Part shown: in pieces, positions 8,404 to 17,316 of the stretch | Position numbering within the stretch: position 1 is the first letter of the stretch | Layout: each line of letters opens with the position of its first letter | Source of the DNA: Streptomyces sp. CA-210063 | Lineage (GTDB): Bacteria > Actinomycetota > Actinomycetes > Streptomycetales > Streptomycetaceae | Assembly: GCF_024612015.1 (NCBI RefSeq) | Contig: NZ_CP102512.1 | Coordinates: 9,486,001 to 9,550,000 of the forward strand | Direction of reading: 5' to 3' | DNA: 64,000 nucleotides | Translations under genes and position numbers: made by a program | Notes under the pieces: model-generated | Databases searched by the model: none | Told to the model about the DNA's origin: nothing | What the model saw: only the letters and a program-made list of their open reading frames with translations

Positions 8404-9533
8404 CCAGGCGCCCGTCCGTCCCGCGCACCCTGGCACTGCTCACCGCGCTCGCGGTCCTCGCCGCGCTCGCGGTCGTACTGTGGCCGCGCCCCCAGGCCGT
8501 CCGGGTCACGGCGTACTTCCCGCGCACCGTCGGTATCTACCCCGGCTCGGACGTCCGTGTCCTCGGCGTCCGCATCGGCGAGGTCAAGCGGATCACCCCG
8601 GAGGGCAGCCGGGTGCGCGTCGAGCTGGAGTACGAGGAGGGCCGCAGGCTGCCCGCCGACGCGCAGGCCGCCATCATCAACTCCTCGGTCGTCAGCGACC
8701 GTTACGTGCAGCTGCTGCCGGTGTACCGCAAGGGCCCGGTACTGCGGGACGGCGACGTCATTCCCGAGTCGCGCACGGCCGTCCCCGTCGAGCTGGACCG
8801 GATCTTCGACAGCCTGCACACCACGTCCGAGGCGCTCGGCCCGAAGGGCGCGAACAAGGACGGCTCCCTGTCGCGGCTGCTGGGCGTGAGCGCGGACAAC
8901 CTCGAAGGCCAGGGCGAGAACCTCAACCAGACCGTCGAGGATCTCTCGCAGGCCGTCACCACCTTGTCCGACGGGCGGGGTGACCTGTTCGGCACCGTAC
9001 AGAACCTCCAGGTGTTCACGGCCGCGCTGGCGGCCGACGACCGACGCGTCCGGTCGTTCAACGGCAGCCTCGCCGACGTGGCGGAGCAGCTCGCCGGGGA
9101 GCGCAAGGACCTCGCGGCGGCGCTGGAGCACCTGGGTGCGGCACTCGGCGACGTGTCGGAGTTCGTGAAGAAGAACAAGAAGTCACTGACCTCGAACGTG
9201 CGGGGCCTCAGCAAGGTCACCAAGGTCCTGGTCACCCAACGCGCCGCGCTGGAGGAGCTGTTGGAGGTCGCCCCCACGGGTCTGTCGAACCTGCAGAACG
9301 CCTACAACGCCTCCGCCGGCACGCTCGACACCCGCAACAACCCCGAGGAGCCGCAGGACCCGGCCTCCCTCCTGTGCTCCCTTCTGAAGACGATCGGGGA
9401 CGAGGGCGGCAAGAACCCCGACTGCGCGGAGCTGAAGAAGCTCTTCGACTCCCTGCCCGAGGTACCGACGGCCCCCGCCACGACGGGCACGGTCGACCGA
9501 ACGCTCGGCGGAATCCTGGAGGCCCGAGCATGA
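8400..9533 (+). CDS. mceD: Mce family protein, position D
   Basis: 377 residues: signal anchor LLTALAVLAALAVVLWP, Mce domain (VTAYFPRTVGIYPGSDVRVL, AAIINSSVVSDRYVQLLPVY), helical stalk to about 310, and a C-terminal segment with two Cys (LLCSLLK and NPDCAELKK) that may form a disulfide outside the cell. Start ATG overlaps the mceC stop. Fourth subunit in the A-F order. Confidence 0.9.
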   Translation: MTRRPSVPRTLALLTALAVLAALAVVLWPRPQAVRVTAYFPRTVGIYPGSDVRVLGVRIGEVKRITPEGSRVRVELEYEEGRRLPADAQAAIINSSVVSDRYVQLLPVYRKGPVLRDGDVIPESRTAVPVELDRIFDSLHTTSEALGPKGANKDGSLSRLLGVSADNLEGQGENLNQTVEDLSQAVTTLSDGRGDLFGTVQNLQVFTAALAADDRRVRSFNGSLADVAEQLAGERKDLAAALEHLGAALGDVSEFVKKNKKSLTSNVRGLSKVTKVLVTQRAALEELLEVAPTGLSNLQNAYNASAGTLDTRNNPEEPQDPASLLCSLLKTIGDEGGKNPDCAELKKLFDSLPEVPTAPATTGTVDRTLGGILEARA

Positions 9534-10864
9534 GCCCGCCTACGAACCGACGCATGAGCCCGCGTACGAGGCGAGACGTGAGCGTGTCGCGCAGGGGACG
9601 GATGGTCGCGTGGACGGCCGCCGGTTCGCTGCTGCTGTCGGGCTGCGGGTTCAACGGCTGGTACGACGTCCAGCTCCCCGGAGGAGCGGCGGCGGACGGC
9701 CGCGCCTACCACGTCACGGTCGAGTTCAGGGACGTACTGGACCTGGTGCCGCAGTCGGCGGTCAAGGTCGATGGCGTCACCGTGGGCGCGGTCGAGAAGG
9801 TGGAGCTGGTCGGCTGGCACGCCCGGGTCCGACTGCGCGTCGCCGACTCGGTGAAGCTGCCCGCCAACGCGGTCGCCGATCTCCGCCAGACCAGCATGCT
9901 CGGCGAGAAGTACGTGGCGCTGTCCGCGCCGGTCGGTACCGCGCCCGTCGGACGGCTCCGCGACGGCGACCGCGTCCCGCTGTCCCGCAGCGGACGCAAC
10001 CCGGAGATCGAGGAGGTGCTGTCCGCCCTGTCCGCGCTTCTCAACGGCGGCGGCGTCGCCCAGCTCAAGACGATCACCGTCGAGCTCAACAAGGCCCTGG
10101 AGGGCCGCGAGAACCGGGTCAGGTCCCTGCTCACGGAACTCGACACGTTCCTCGGCGGCCTCGACGGGCAGCGCGCGGACATCGTCCGCGCCCTCAAGGG
10201 CATCGACCGGCTGGCCAAGCGGCTGAGGAAGGAGGAGAAGACGATCGCCGAGGCCGTCGACACGCTGCCGCCCGCGCTGAAGGTCCTCGCCGACCAGCGC
10301 CGTGACCTGACACGGATGCTCACCGCCCTGTCGAAGCTGGGCAAGACCGGCACCCGCGTCGTGAACGCCTCGCGGGACGACACCGTCGCCAACCTCAAGC
10401 AGCTGAGGCCGATCCTGCAGCAGCTCGACAAGGCGGGCGACGACCTGCCCAACTCCCTTGAGCTGCTGACCACTTATCCATTCCCGCGCAACGTGGTCGA
10501 CGCCGTCGAGGGCGACTACGTCAACCTCGCGGTCACCGCCGACCTCGACCTGGCGGGCATCTACGGCAACGTCACGGACAAGCCCGGCGAGTCCGGCGGC
10601 TCCGGTGAGGGTGACGAAGGCTCCGGCACCCCGGACCTCCCGGACCTGCCGGACCTCCCGGACGTGCCCGGTGTCCCGACGCCGACCGCGCTGCCCAAGG
10701 CCCCGGAGGTTCCGGTCGAGCCTTCGGCGCCCACGGACGGCGACGACCTGCTGTGCCCGCCGGTGTGCACCGCGGGCTACGGCCCCCGAGGGGACTCCGG
10801 CCGCCTCCCGGCGGGGATCGACCTCGCGCTCGCCGAGCTCATGCTGAAGGGAATACAGCCGTGA
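9530..10864 (+). CDS. mceE: Mce family lipoprotein, position E
   Basis: 444 residues. A lipobox (LLLSGCG) ends the signal sequence, so Cys about 41 is probably lipidated; in mce operons this lipoprotein is subunit E. The Mce domain follows (VTVEFRDVLDLVPQSAVKVD, TSMLGEKYVALSAP), then the helical stalk and EGDYVNLAVTADLDL near residue 330. The C-terminal 100 residues contain Gly/Ser-rich sequence and a PDLPDLPDLPDVPGVP triplet repeat like the one in the sigma-factor tail at 965-2149. ATG 9530 overlaps the mceD stop; upstream in-frame sequence is a shadow. Confidence 0.9.
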   Translation: MSPPTNRRMSPRTRRDVSVSRRGRMVAWTAAGSLLLSGCGFNGWYDVQLPGGAAADGRAYHVTVEFRDVLDLVPQSAVKVDGVTVGAVEKVELVGWHARVRLRVADSVKLPANAVADLRQTSMLGEKYVALSAPVGTAPVGRLRDGDRVPLSRSGRNPEIEEVLSALSALLNGGGVAQLKTITVELNKALEGRENRVRSLLTELDTFLGGLDGQRADIVRALKGIDRLAKRLRKEEKTIAEAVDTLPPALKVLADQRRDLTRMLTALSKLGKTGTRVVNASRDDTVANLKQLRPILQQLDKAGDDLPNSLELLTTYPFPRNVVDAVEGDYVNLAVTADLDLAGIYGNVTDKPGESGGSGEGDEGSGTPDLPDLPDLPDVPGVPTPTALPKAPEVPVEPSAPTDGDDLLCPPVCTAGYGPRGDSGRLPAGIDLALAELMLKGIQP

Positions 10865-12138
10865 TCACACGTACGGTCAAGGCCCAGCTGCTCGCCTTCG
10901 CCGTCCTCACCGGCGTGGGGGTGTCGTACGTCGGCGCCGAGTACACGGGCCTGGTGGACGACGTCCTCGACCGCGGCTACACCGTGCGGGCCGACTTCGC
11001 CGCGTCCGGGGGCATCTTCTCCGGCGCCGAGGTCACCTACCGAGGGGTGCCGGTGGGCCGGGTGGGCGAGCTGCGGCTGTCCGGCTCGGGGGTGTCGGTG
11101 GCCCTGGAGATCGAGGACGACGCACCCCGTATTCCGGCCGACACCCTGGCGGTGGTCGCCAACCGTTCGGCGGTGGGGGAGCAGTACGTCGATCTGCAAC
11201 CGCGGCGGACCGGCGGACCGTACCTGCTCGACGGCAGCCCGATACCGCGCGAGCGCACGCGGGTGCCGCTGCCCACCACCGACCTCGTCGTCAGCCTCGA
11301 CCGGTTGGTCAACTCGGTCGGCAAGGACGATCTGCGGACCACCGTCGACGAGTTGGGCAAGGCCTTCTCCGGCACCGGGCCACGGCTGAGCCGGCTGGTG
11401 GACTCGGGCAACGAACTCGTCGAGGCGGCGTCGGACACGCTCCCGGAGACGATCTCGCTGATCGAGGACTCGCGGACGGTACTCAAGACACAGTCCGACC
11501 AGGGTTCGGCCATCAAGTCGTTCTCCCGCGATCTGGCGGCGCTCACGGCTGAGTTGAAGGCGAGTGACGGGGACCTGCGCCGGCTGATCGACAACGCGGT
11601 GCCCGCCGCACAGGAGATCGACTCCCTGCTGAAGTCCACCCGGCCGGACCTGCCGGTCCTGCTGGCCAACCTCATCAGCGGCGGCCAGGTCACCGTGGCG
11701 CGGCTGCCCGGAGTCGAACAGGCCCTGGTCACCTTCCCGGTCGTCGTCGCCGGCAGCTACACGGTCGTCCCGGGCGACGGCACCACCCACTTCGGCCTCG
11801 TCCTCGGCGCCGACGACCCGCCGCCGTGCACCCAGGGGTACGACGGGACACGGCGGCGCGACCCCGCCGACACCAGCACGCGCCCGGCGAACACCGACGC
11901 ACGTTGCACGGCGCCGCGCGGCAGCGACACCTCGGTGCGCGGCGCGCAGAACGCCCCCGGCGCGTCGGCGGGTTCGTACGGCGCCGAACGGGCCGCATAC
12001 GTCACCCCGTACGACCCGGACACCGGCACCGCCACCGGCCCGGACGGGACACCCGTCGAGATCGGCTCGACGGGCGGCGAACAGACCGTCTTCGGAAAGG
12101 AGTCGTGGCAATGGCTACTCGTCGGACCGATGGCATGA
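10861..12138 (+). CDS. mceF: Mce family protein, position F
   Basis: 425 residues: signal anchor QLLAFAVLTGVGVSYVGAEY, Mce domain (DFAASGGIFSGAEVTYRGVP, VVANRSAVGEQYVDLQP), helical stalk to about 260, then a C-terminal domain with the usual MceF stretch VVVAGSYTVVPGDGTTHFG and Cys residues (PPPCTQGY, ARCTAPRG). GTG start overlaps the mceE stop by 4 bp. Last of the six tunnel subunits. Confidence 0.9.
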   Translation: MITRTVKAQLLAFAVLTGVGVSYVGAEYTGLVDDVLDRGYTVRADFAASGGIFSGAEVTYRGVPVGRVGELRLSGSGVSVALEIEDDAPRIPADTLAVVANRSAVGEQYVDLQPRRTGGPYLLDGSPIPRERTRVPLPTTDLVVSLDRLVNSVGKDDLRTTVDELGKAFSGTGPRLSRLVDSGNELVEAASDTLPETISLIEDSRTVLKTQSDQGSAIKSFSRDLAALTAELKASDGDLRRLIDNAVPAAQEIDSLLKSTRPDLPVLLANLISGGQVTVARLPGVEQALVTFPVVVAGSYTVVPGDGTTHFGLVLGADDPPPCTQGYDGTRRRDPADTSTRPANTDARCTAPRGSDTSVRGAQNAPGASAGSYGAERAAYVTPYDPDTGTATGPDGTPVEIGSTGGEQTVFGKESWQWLLVGPMA

Positions 12139-12668
12139 ACGTCGGCGGTGGGAAGACCGAGGGCATGAACGTCGGCGGTGGGAAGCGGGGGCGCCACAGG
12201 GCGCTGTCCGCCGGACTCGTCGTCGCGACCGTCCTGACGACCGCGCTGTCGGTCTGGCTGGCCGTGGGGCTGTCCGGGCAGCGCGCGGCGGAGCAGCGGC
12301 GGCAGGACGTCCTGGCGGCGGCCCGCCAGTCGGCGCTGAACTTCACCTCGCTCGACTACCGCCACTACGACCGGGACAGCGGGAACGTGCTCAAGAGCGC
12401 CACCGGCGACTTCAAGGAGCAGTTCGCCGCGCAGACCGACCAGTTGACCGAACTGGTCGCCGAGAACAAGTCCGTGTCCGAGGGGCAGGTCCTCGAAGCG
12501 GGCATCGTGCGGTCCGACACCCGGTCCGCCCGGGTTCTGGTCGTCGCCGACAGCAAGGTGACCAACACCGCCGTGCCCGACGGAGAGGCGCGCACCTACC
12601 GGCTCCAGCTCGACCTCGTACTCAAGGACGGCCAATGGCTGACCTCCGACGTCGAGTTCGTGGGCTGA
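12111..12668 (+). CDS. Mce-associated membrane protein, first
   Basis: 185 residues: short N-terminus, one membrane helix (SAGLVVATVLTTALSVWLAV), then an NTF2-like soluble domain (SALNFTSLDYRHYDRDSGNV, ATGDFKEQFAAQTDQL), as in Mas proteins of mce operons that stabilise the importer. ATG 12111 has AAAGGAG upstream and lies inside the 3' end of mceF (28-bp overlap). A 24-bp direct duplication at the 5' end repeats GMNVGGGK in the protein (residues 8-15 and 18-25), adding an extra copy to the cytoplasmic tip. Confidence 0.85.
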   Translation: MATRRTDGMNVGGGKTEGMNVGGGKRGRHRALSAGLVVATVLTTALSVWLAVGLSGQRAAEQRRQDVLAAARQSALNFTSLDYRHYDRDSGNVLKSATGDFKEQFAAQTDQLTELVAENKSVSEGQVLEAGIVRSDTRSARVLVVADSKVTNTAVPDGEARTYRLQLDLVLKDGQWLTSDVEFVG

Positions 12669-12718
12669 CGACCGGCCTCCCGTACGAACAGCAGGCACCA
12701 GAGTTGAGGAGAAAGACC

Positions 12719-13489
12719 GTGGTGAACACGACCTCGCGAAGCCGCGGCGCCGGCTCCCCCGCCCGCCGCACCATGACCGCGGCCGCCCGCGCGGCGGCCA
12801 AGCGCACCCGACGCGTGGAGGACCCCGCCAACGAGGCACCACCACGGGCCGAGGAGCGGTACTCCGGGCGCACGGTGGTGATCGATGCTCCGGGAGGGTG
12901 GGACGACCCGCCGGAGCCGGCCCCGGAGCCGGACCAGGTGCCTGAGTCCGAGGCGGTGCCGGAGGAGGGCGCGTCCGTACGACGGCCCTGGCGACGGCTG
13001 CTCACGATGACGCTCTGCGTCGTGCTCGTGGGAGGTCTGGTCGCCCTCGCCGTGCTCGGCCGGCAGTACCGGGAGGGGCTGCGCGCGGAACAGGCGCGGG
13101 GAGAGGCGCTCGCGGCCGCGCGGAAGGCGGCGCCCGTCGTCCTGTCGTACGACTACCGGCATCTCGACCGGGACTTCGCCCGGGCCCGCACCCATCTGAC
13201 CGGCGCCTTTCGCGACGAGTACCGCAGGACCACGACGACGGTCGTGGGACCGACCGCCAGGAAGTACCACGGCGTGGTGAAGGCGACGGTGACGGCACCC
13301 ACAGGCGGTGGCCGGCCTGCGGCGTCCGTCGTGTCGGCCGGACCGGACAAGGCCGTGGTCCTGCTGTTCGTCAACCAGGTCACCACGAGCACCCAGGTGA
13401 CGGGGTCCCGCATGGATCTGAACCGGGTGCGGATGACGCTCACCCGCACCTCCGAGGGCTGGAAGGTGAGCGCCGTGGACGCGCTCTAG
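12719..13489 (+). CDS. Mce-associated membrane protein, second
   Basis: 256 residues: a cytoplasmic N-terminus of about 95 residues rich in Arg/Ala/Pro/Glu, one membrane helix (LLTMTLCVVLVGGLVALAVLG), then an NTF2-like domain (APVVLSYDYRHLDRDFARAR, LTGAFRDEYRRTTTT). The GTG at 12719 is chosen because GAGGAG lies 7-8 bases upstream; GTG 12722 is equivalent. Longer in-frame sequence to 12635 overlaps the previous gene. Paralogue of the preceding gene (both have YDYRH/LDYRHYDRD). Last gene of the mce operon. Confidence 0.85.
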   Translation: MVNTTSRSRGAGSPARRTMTAAARAAAKRTRRVEDPANEAPPRAEERYSGRTVVIDAPGGWDDPPEPAPEPDQVPESEAVPEEGASVRRPWRRLLTMTLCVVLVGGLVALAVLGRQYREGLRAEQARGEALAAARKAAPVVLSYDYRHLDRDFARARTHLTGAFRDEYRRTTTTVVGPTARKYHGVVKATVTAPTGGGRPAASVVSAGPDKAVVLLFVNQVTTSTQVTGSRMDLNRVRMTLTRTSEGWKVSAVDAL

Positions 13490-13493
13490 GACG

Positions 13494-13516
13494 CCGGCGC
13501 TGACTCAGCTCAGCCG
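13494..13516 (+). terminator. Weak hairpin after the mce operon
   Basis: CCGG and CTGA pair with TCAG and CCGG across a CTCAGC loop, with a two-base bulge, 5 bp after the last mce-operon stop. No T-tract. The rest of the gap to 13701 shows nothing recognisable. Confidence 0.35.
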
Positions 13517-13701
13517 GAGTGCCACCGCAAGTCGTCTTTGACTCAGCTTCCGTCCTCTATGCCCGCACGACCGCGGCCGGAACCCTCTTCAATGCCGCCT
13601 CCGCCTGGGACTCGGCTCACCCCGAAGGCTTCCGGCGCCGACCACTAAGGATCAAGCTGGGGTCTTGAGAGTGATCTGTTGAGTGAGCTGAGGGGGTGTC
13701 C

Positions 13702-14169
13702 GTGGCTAAGCTTGTCCGGCAGCAGCAGGTCGATGCCTACGTGGGGTTCCACGCTTTCGGGCTCCAGGAAAGCGATGACACTGACCTGCCGGTTTCCTTT
13801 CCGGACGACTTCGACTTCGACGTCTTTCTCAGCACCCATCCCGGGCGGCTGGACATCACCAGCGGCGGTCACACGCACACCGCCACCGTTGACGTCGAAG
13901 TGTGGGACGGGCCTCCGCCCCAGCAGGATCTGACCGACTGGGACGAGCAAGCAGACGCCGACTTCACATCGACCAGAGGTCAGGTCGCCGTGTGGTCCAT
14001 GCACACAGGCCGCTCCGAGGACCTCATCACGCTGGCTGATTCCGGCGGATCGTGGCGGGTGCGTGTCAGCTGTACGGGCCGGGATGCCGCTGCGGCTCTG
14101 TCGGAGGGCGAAGGCACCGGACACGGTCTCGAGCGCTACCTCGTGCAGTTCTGGCCCGCGCAATCGTGA
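13702..14169 (+). CDS. Hypothetical protein, about 155 residues
   Basis: No family recognised. The protein is acidic, without signal peptide or membrane segment, predicted mostly beta (VDAYVGFHAFGL, DFDVFLSTHPGRLDI, HTATVDVEVWDG) and ends ERYLVQFWPA. GTG 13702 is preferred: AGGGGG lies 5 bases upstream, whereas GTG 13696 has no room for an SD. Two-domain beta proteins of this size occur as immunity-like or signalling orphans in Streptomyces, but nothing in the neighbourhood supports a role. Confidence 0.6.
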   Translation: MAKLVRQQQVDAYVGFHAFGLQESDDTDLPVSFPDDFDFDVFLSTHPGRLDITSGGHTHTATVDVEVWDGPPPQQDLTDWDEQADADFTSTRGQVAVWSMHTGRSEDLITLADSGGSWRVRVSCTGRDAAAALSEGEGTGHGLERYLVQFWPAQS

Positions 14170-14373
14170 GCTGCCCGTAGCGGCAGTGGGCCGGTGTCAT
14201 CGGCCCACTGCCGGCGCATCCGAGCTCAGCCGACGATCTTCACGATGAAGCCGTCGTCGAGTCCATCGAAGGTCAACGTGAAGAAGGTCCTCACTGCCTG
14301 GCCCCGTGCTGGGTGCCTTGCGATCGTCCCGCTCGAAGCAGCCGACCGAAGTCCGTGCGGCCCGAGGGGCCCT

Positions 14374-15102
14374 TCAGGCCGCCATCAGCGCCGCCAGGGC
14401 GCGGTCCATTGCGGCGTTGAACTCTTCCGGCGTCAGCGGCAGACGGGACTTGACGTCCCGACTCCACTGGTCGGCGAGGACCTCGGCGGAGCCCGCCTGG
14501 ACACCGTCGAGCGCGGCGTCGGCCAGGTCCGGCGGAGCGATCTTGTCCACGGGCCAGCCCGCCGCCATGTCGGTGTCGGCCAGGCCGAGGTGTACCGCTG
14601 TGACGAGCGTGCCCTGCTCGGCGAGCTCCAGGCGGACGCCGTTGGTCATGGCCCAGGCGGCGGCCTTGGTCAGGTGGTAGGCATTGGCGCCCTTGCCCCC
14701 GAACCACGACATGGCGGAGAGGACGTTGACGATCGCGCCCCCGCCGTTCCTGGCGAGCGCCGGCGCGAACTCCCGGATCATTCCCAGGTGGCCGAACATG
14801 TTGGTCTCCAGCTCGTGCCGCACCGCGTCCAGCGAACCGGTCACCAGGTCGGTCCCCGTACTGATTCCCGCGTTGTTGATGAGTAGCGAGACGTCCGGGG
14901 CGGCCTCGGCGGCGGCCCTCACGGATGCGGGATCGGCGATGTCGAGGGGCAGCACCTCGACCCCGGGCAGGTCCACGGTCTCCGGTCGGCGGGCCGTCGC
15001 GTAGACCTTGCGGGCGCCCCGTTCGAGCAGGCGCTGGGCGAAGGCGCGGCCCAGGCCGCGGTTGGCTCCGGTGACAAGGGCGACGGAGTTGTTGATATCC
15101 AT
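14374..15102 (-). CDS. Short-chain dehydrogenase/reductase
   Basis: 242 residues, classical SDR. Cofactor motif TGANRGLG near the N-terminus, NNAG at about 81, catalytic Ser in VLSAMSW and YHLTK as the Tyr/Lys pair. Start ATG at 15102 (MDINNSVALVTGA). Its mRNA would begin almost at the start codon, since the -10 candidate lies 7 bases before it. The ATG at 15141 is disfavoured because it lies beyond the promoter. Divergent from a MerR regulator with a shared operator, so it is the likely target of that regulator. The substrate cannot be told; the context suggests electrophile or redox stress. Confidence 0.88.
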   Translation of the reverse strand: MDINNSVALVTGANRGLGRAFAQRLLERGARKVYATARRPETVDLPGVEVLPLDIADPASVRAAAEAAPDVSLLINNAGISTGTDLVTGSLDAVRHELETNMFGHLGMIREFAPALARNGGGAIVNVLSAMSWFGGKGANAYHLTKAAAWAMTNGVRLELAEQGTLVTAVHLGLADTDMAAGWPVDKIAPPDLADAALDGVQAGSAEVLADQWSRDVKSRLPLTPEEFNAAMDRALAALMAA

Positions 15103-15143
15103 GGCCGGTACGCTAAAACCTGACGCTGGCGTCAGAGGCAAGT
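15093..15143 (-). promoter_or_regulatory. MerR-type promoter/operator between SDR and merR genes
   Basis: A perfect inverted repeat CTGACGC-TG-GCGTCAG lies at 15120-15135. Read toward the SDR gene it fills the space between TTGCCT (-35) and TTAGCG/TAGCGT (-10), giving a 19-20 bp spacer. This over-long spacer is the hallmark of MerR-activated promoters. Confidence 0.75.
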
Positions 15144-15177
15144 GCTGGTCGTCAGGCCAGGGGTGAGAGGAATCACC

Positions 15178-15555
15178 ATGACTGTCACAGTGGCCGCAGC
15201 CGAGCGGTTGATCCGCATCGGCGAGGTGGCACGAGGTGCCGGCGTCTCAGTGCGCGCGGTGCGCTACTACGAGCAGCAAGGGCTGCTCGTCGCGGAGCGC
15301 AGCCCGTCCGGCCAGCGCCTGTACCGGCAGGACGCCATCGCCCTGGTCCGCTTCTTCCAGCAGATGTTCGCCGCCGGCCTCACCAGCCGAAGGATCAGCG
15401 AACTCCTGCCGTGCTGGGACGCCGGGCACACCGACGCCGGGCAACGAGCCATGCTGCGAGCCGAGCGCGAGCGCATCCAGGCCAAGATCGACGACCTGCA
15501 GGCCGCCCTGGACCACCTCGACGAGGTCATCGCGATCACGGACACGCACCCGTAG
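15178..15555 (+). CDS. MerR family transcriptional regulator
   Basis: 125 residues. N-terminal winged helix-turn-helix: RIGEVARGAGVSVRAVRYYE, LYRQDAIALVRFFQQM; then a dimerisation helix (RAERERIQAKIDDLQAALDHLDEVI). Single Cys (PCW) in the effector part, so a metal-binding pocket of the MerR/CueR kind is not evident. ATG 15178 has GAGAGG 7 bases upstream; longer in-frame starts lack an SD. Probably activates the divergent SDR gene through the palindrome at 15120-15135. Confidence 0.88.
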   Translation: MTVTVAAAERLIRIGEVARGAGVSVRAVRYYEQQGLLVAERSPSGQRLYRQDAIALVRFFQQMFAAGLTSRRISELLPCWDAGHTDAGQRAMLRAERERIQAKIDDLQAALDHLDEVIAITDTHP

Positions 15556-15613
15556 GCGCGGTCGGCCAGACGTCTCATCAGCGATCCAATACTCCAGCTG
15601 TACATCGCGATCT

Positions 15614-16265
15614 TCATGTCTGGGACGCGGCTTGTCGCCGGTAATGGCTGGTGAGGGATCGCTGCTGATGGAGCCGCCGCCAGTGCGACCAGTCGAGCCG
15701 GTAGGCCATGTCGTGGCGAGGCTGGACGGCGACCGTGATGAACAGGCGCTGGATCTCGTTGCAGGACAGCGGGACCAGGCCGTCCCGGACGGGGCTGCGG
15801 GCGTGTTCGTCGGCACGGACTACCGCGAGGAAGGCGTGGGCGAGCATCGCGAGGGTGACCCAGCGGGTCCAAGAGCGGCAGCGGCGGACCTGGTGCTCGT
15901 CGAGTCCCGCCAGCCCTTTCTCGGCCTGGAAGGTCTCTTCCACACGCCACCTCGAGCCAGCGGTCTTGACCAGCACAGTCAGCGGGACTGGCTCGGCGGA
16001 GTGGCAGCGGTAATAGGCGAGTTCACCGGTGGTGCGGCTGCGGCGGATCGGGAGCTGGTGGCTGCCCGGCGTCGGGGCGACGAGATCGACGACGGCCCAG
16101 TCGTAGAACCGTTGTCCTTTAGGCAGTCGATCGGCCAGGAAAAGAGCACGTCCATCCGCTCATCATCGAGGAGCGGGACACAGCCCAGGTCGACATTGAG
16201 GATGCCGCCCCGTCTGTAGCCGCAAGCCGTGGTCGCTGCGACCTGTTGGAGGCCGGGAGCGGTCT
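15614..16265 (-). pseudogene. IS701/IS4-like transposase, C-terminal remnant
   Basis: Read on the minus strand, the frame gives LADRLPKGQRFYDWAVVDL, then RTTGELAYYRCHSAEP, then GSRWRVEETFQAEKGLAGLD (with the last catalytic Glu region), then VTLAMLAHAFLAVVRADEH and a C-terminal WRRLHQQRSLTSHYRRQAA. These are hallmark pieces of the last third of IS701-type DDE transposases in Streptomyces. The frame is lost near 16137, sequence usually present between LADRLP and KGQR is missing, and the N-terminal two thirds are absent. No inverted ends found. Confidence 0.75.
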
Positions 16266-16276
16266 TCGGGCGAGGG

Positions 16277-16996
16277 TCAGTTGCCGCCGACGGCCTTGAA
16301 CATGTAGTTCTCGGCCTTCTCACGGCTGACGTTCCAGTACGAGACTGCGGGGTTGTCGTCGATGTTCAGGAAGTTGGCCTCGTCGGGCAGCGGGACCTCG
16401 ATCGGCCCGCTGTCCGGATCGGCGTTGGAGATGCGGCCCTGGAGGCTGACGGTCATCGTCTCCACGGCCTCGGTCGGCGCGCCAGTACGGAAGAGGAGCA
16501 TGCCCGCGTATGCCTTCTTGCCCGGCCCGATCTTGACTGCCTTCATCTCGGACTCCATCGGGCCGACCTGATCCTCGCGACCGTTGTCGAAGCGGACGAT
16601 CGGGTAGCGGTAGAGAGTGCATTCCTTGTCGCCGGTGTTGGTGGCCGTGAGGAGGAGGTGCCGGACCGAGTCATGTGGGTACACCGTCGTGGCGACCGAG
16701 ATGTTCGCGCCGCTGCAGGCGGTGGCGCTCTCGCCGACGGTGCTGCTCGACCCACCGGAGTTCCCCGAGCCGCCACCCGAGTCCTGCGAGCCGCCGCCCG
16801 AGTCCTGCGAGCCGCCGCCCGTGCCGGTGCCCCCGCCGGGCTGGGTGGAGGCGGTCGCGCTCGGGGTGGCGGACGAGGTGATGGTGCCCGTGCCGTTGTT
16901 CGTGCCGTCCGGCTCGCAGGCCGTGGCGGAGAGGAGGGCGGTGAGGGCCGCGGCTCCCAGGGCGTAGGTCTTCCAGCTCTTGTGCGCAGTACGCAT
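16277..16996 (-). CDS. DUF4232-type lipoprotein
   Basis: 239 residues. Signal peptide with lipobox LLSATAC (Cys about 28), then a Thr/Ser/Gly-rich linker of about 70 residues containing GGGSQDS twice, then a DUF4232 beta-sandwich (CSGANISVATTVYP, HLLLTATNTGDKECTLYRYP, AYAGMLLFRTG). Start ATG 16996 has GGGGGA 5 bases upstream; the extra sequence to 17215 is not supported. Family function unknown, outer face of the membrane. Confidence 0.82.
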   Translation of the reverse strand: MRTAHKSWKTYALGAAALTALLSATACEPDGTNNGTGTITSSATPSATASTQPGGGTGTGGGSQDSGGGSQDSGGGSGNSGGSSSTVGESATACSGANISVATTVYPHDSVRHLLLTATNTGDKECTLYRYPIVRFDNGREDQVGPMESEMKAVKIGPGKKAYAGMLLFRTGAPTEAVETMTVSLQGRISNADPDSGPIEVPLPDEANFLNIDDNPAVSYWNVSREKAENYMFKAVGGN

Positions 16997-17221
16997 GATC
17001 ATCCCCCGTGTGCGGTCATGTGGTCCGAATGCGCGACCAACCAATGTGATGATGCGGCGAGGAGATCGCTGAACTCCCGTTCCTGCGTGGCCGTGACGGC
17101 ACGCAGACAATGGAGGTCGTGCTTCCCATTCGCCGCCCCAGGACCTGCCCTGAGATTCCTCCAGCTGGACGGCGGCGGGCGGTTCCGCCTGTCCGGAAAA
17201 CGCGCCGCCCCTCACCAGGGC

Positions 17222-17316
17222 GTGTATTGCCGAGCGCGTTCGAGCAGGTACCGAGCGGTCGCGCCACCCTGTTGCCCGGTAGCGTCGATGACCAGAATCG
17301 GCCCCGTATGCCTGGA
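17222..17316 (-). pseudogene. NmrA-like/atypical SDR fragment
   Basis: About 28 codons on the minus strand read GPILVIDATGQQGGATARYL then LERARQYT, the start of an NmrA-type NAD(P)-binding domain (normal form xILVTGATGQQGG). A stop follows and no downstream domain is present. The rest of the 576-bp interval 16997-17572 holds no convincing gene or hairpin. Confidence 0.55.

Noticed and set aside
14227..14295. Minus-strand stretch RTFFTLTFDGLDDGFIVKIV
   Set aside because: Looks like the end of a lost SnoaL/NTF2-like gene but is only 22 codons long; too short to annotate.
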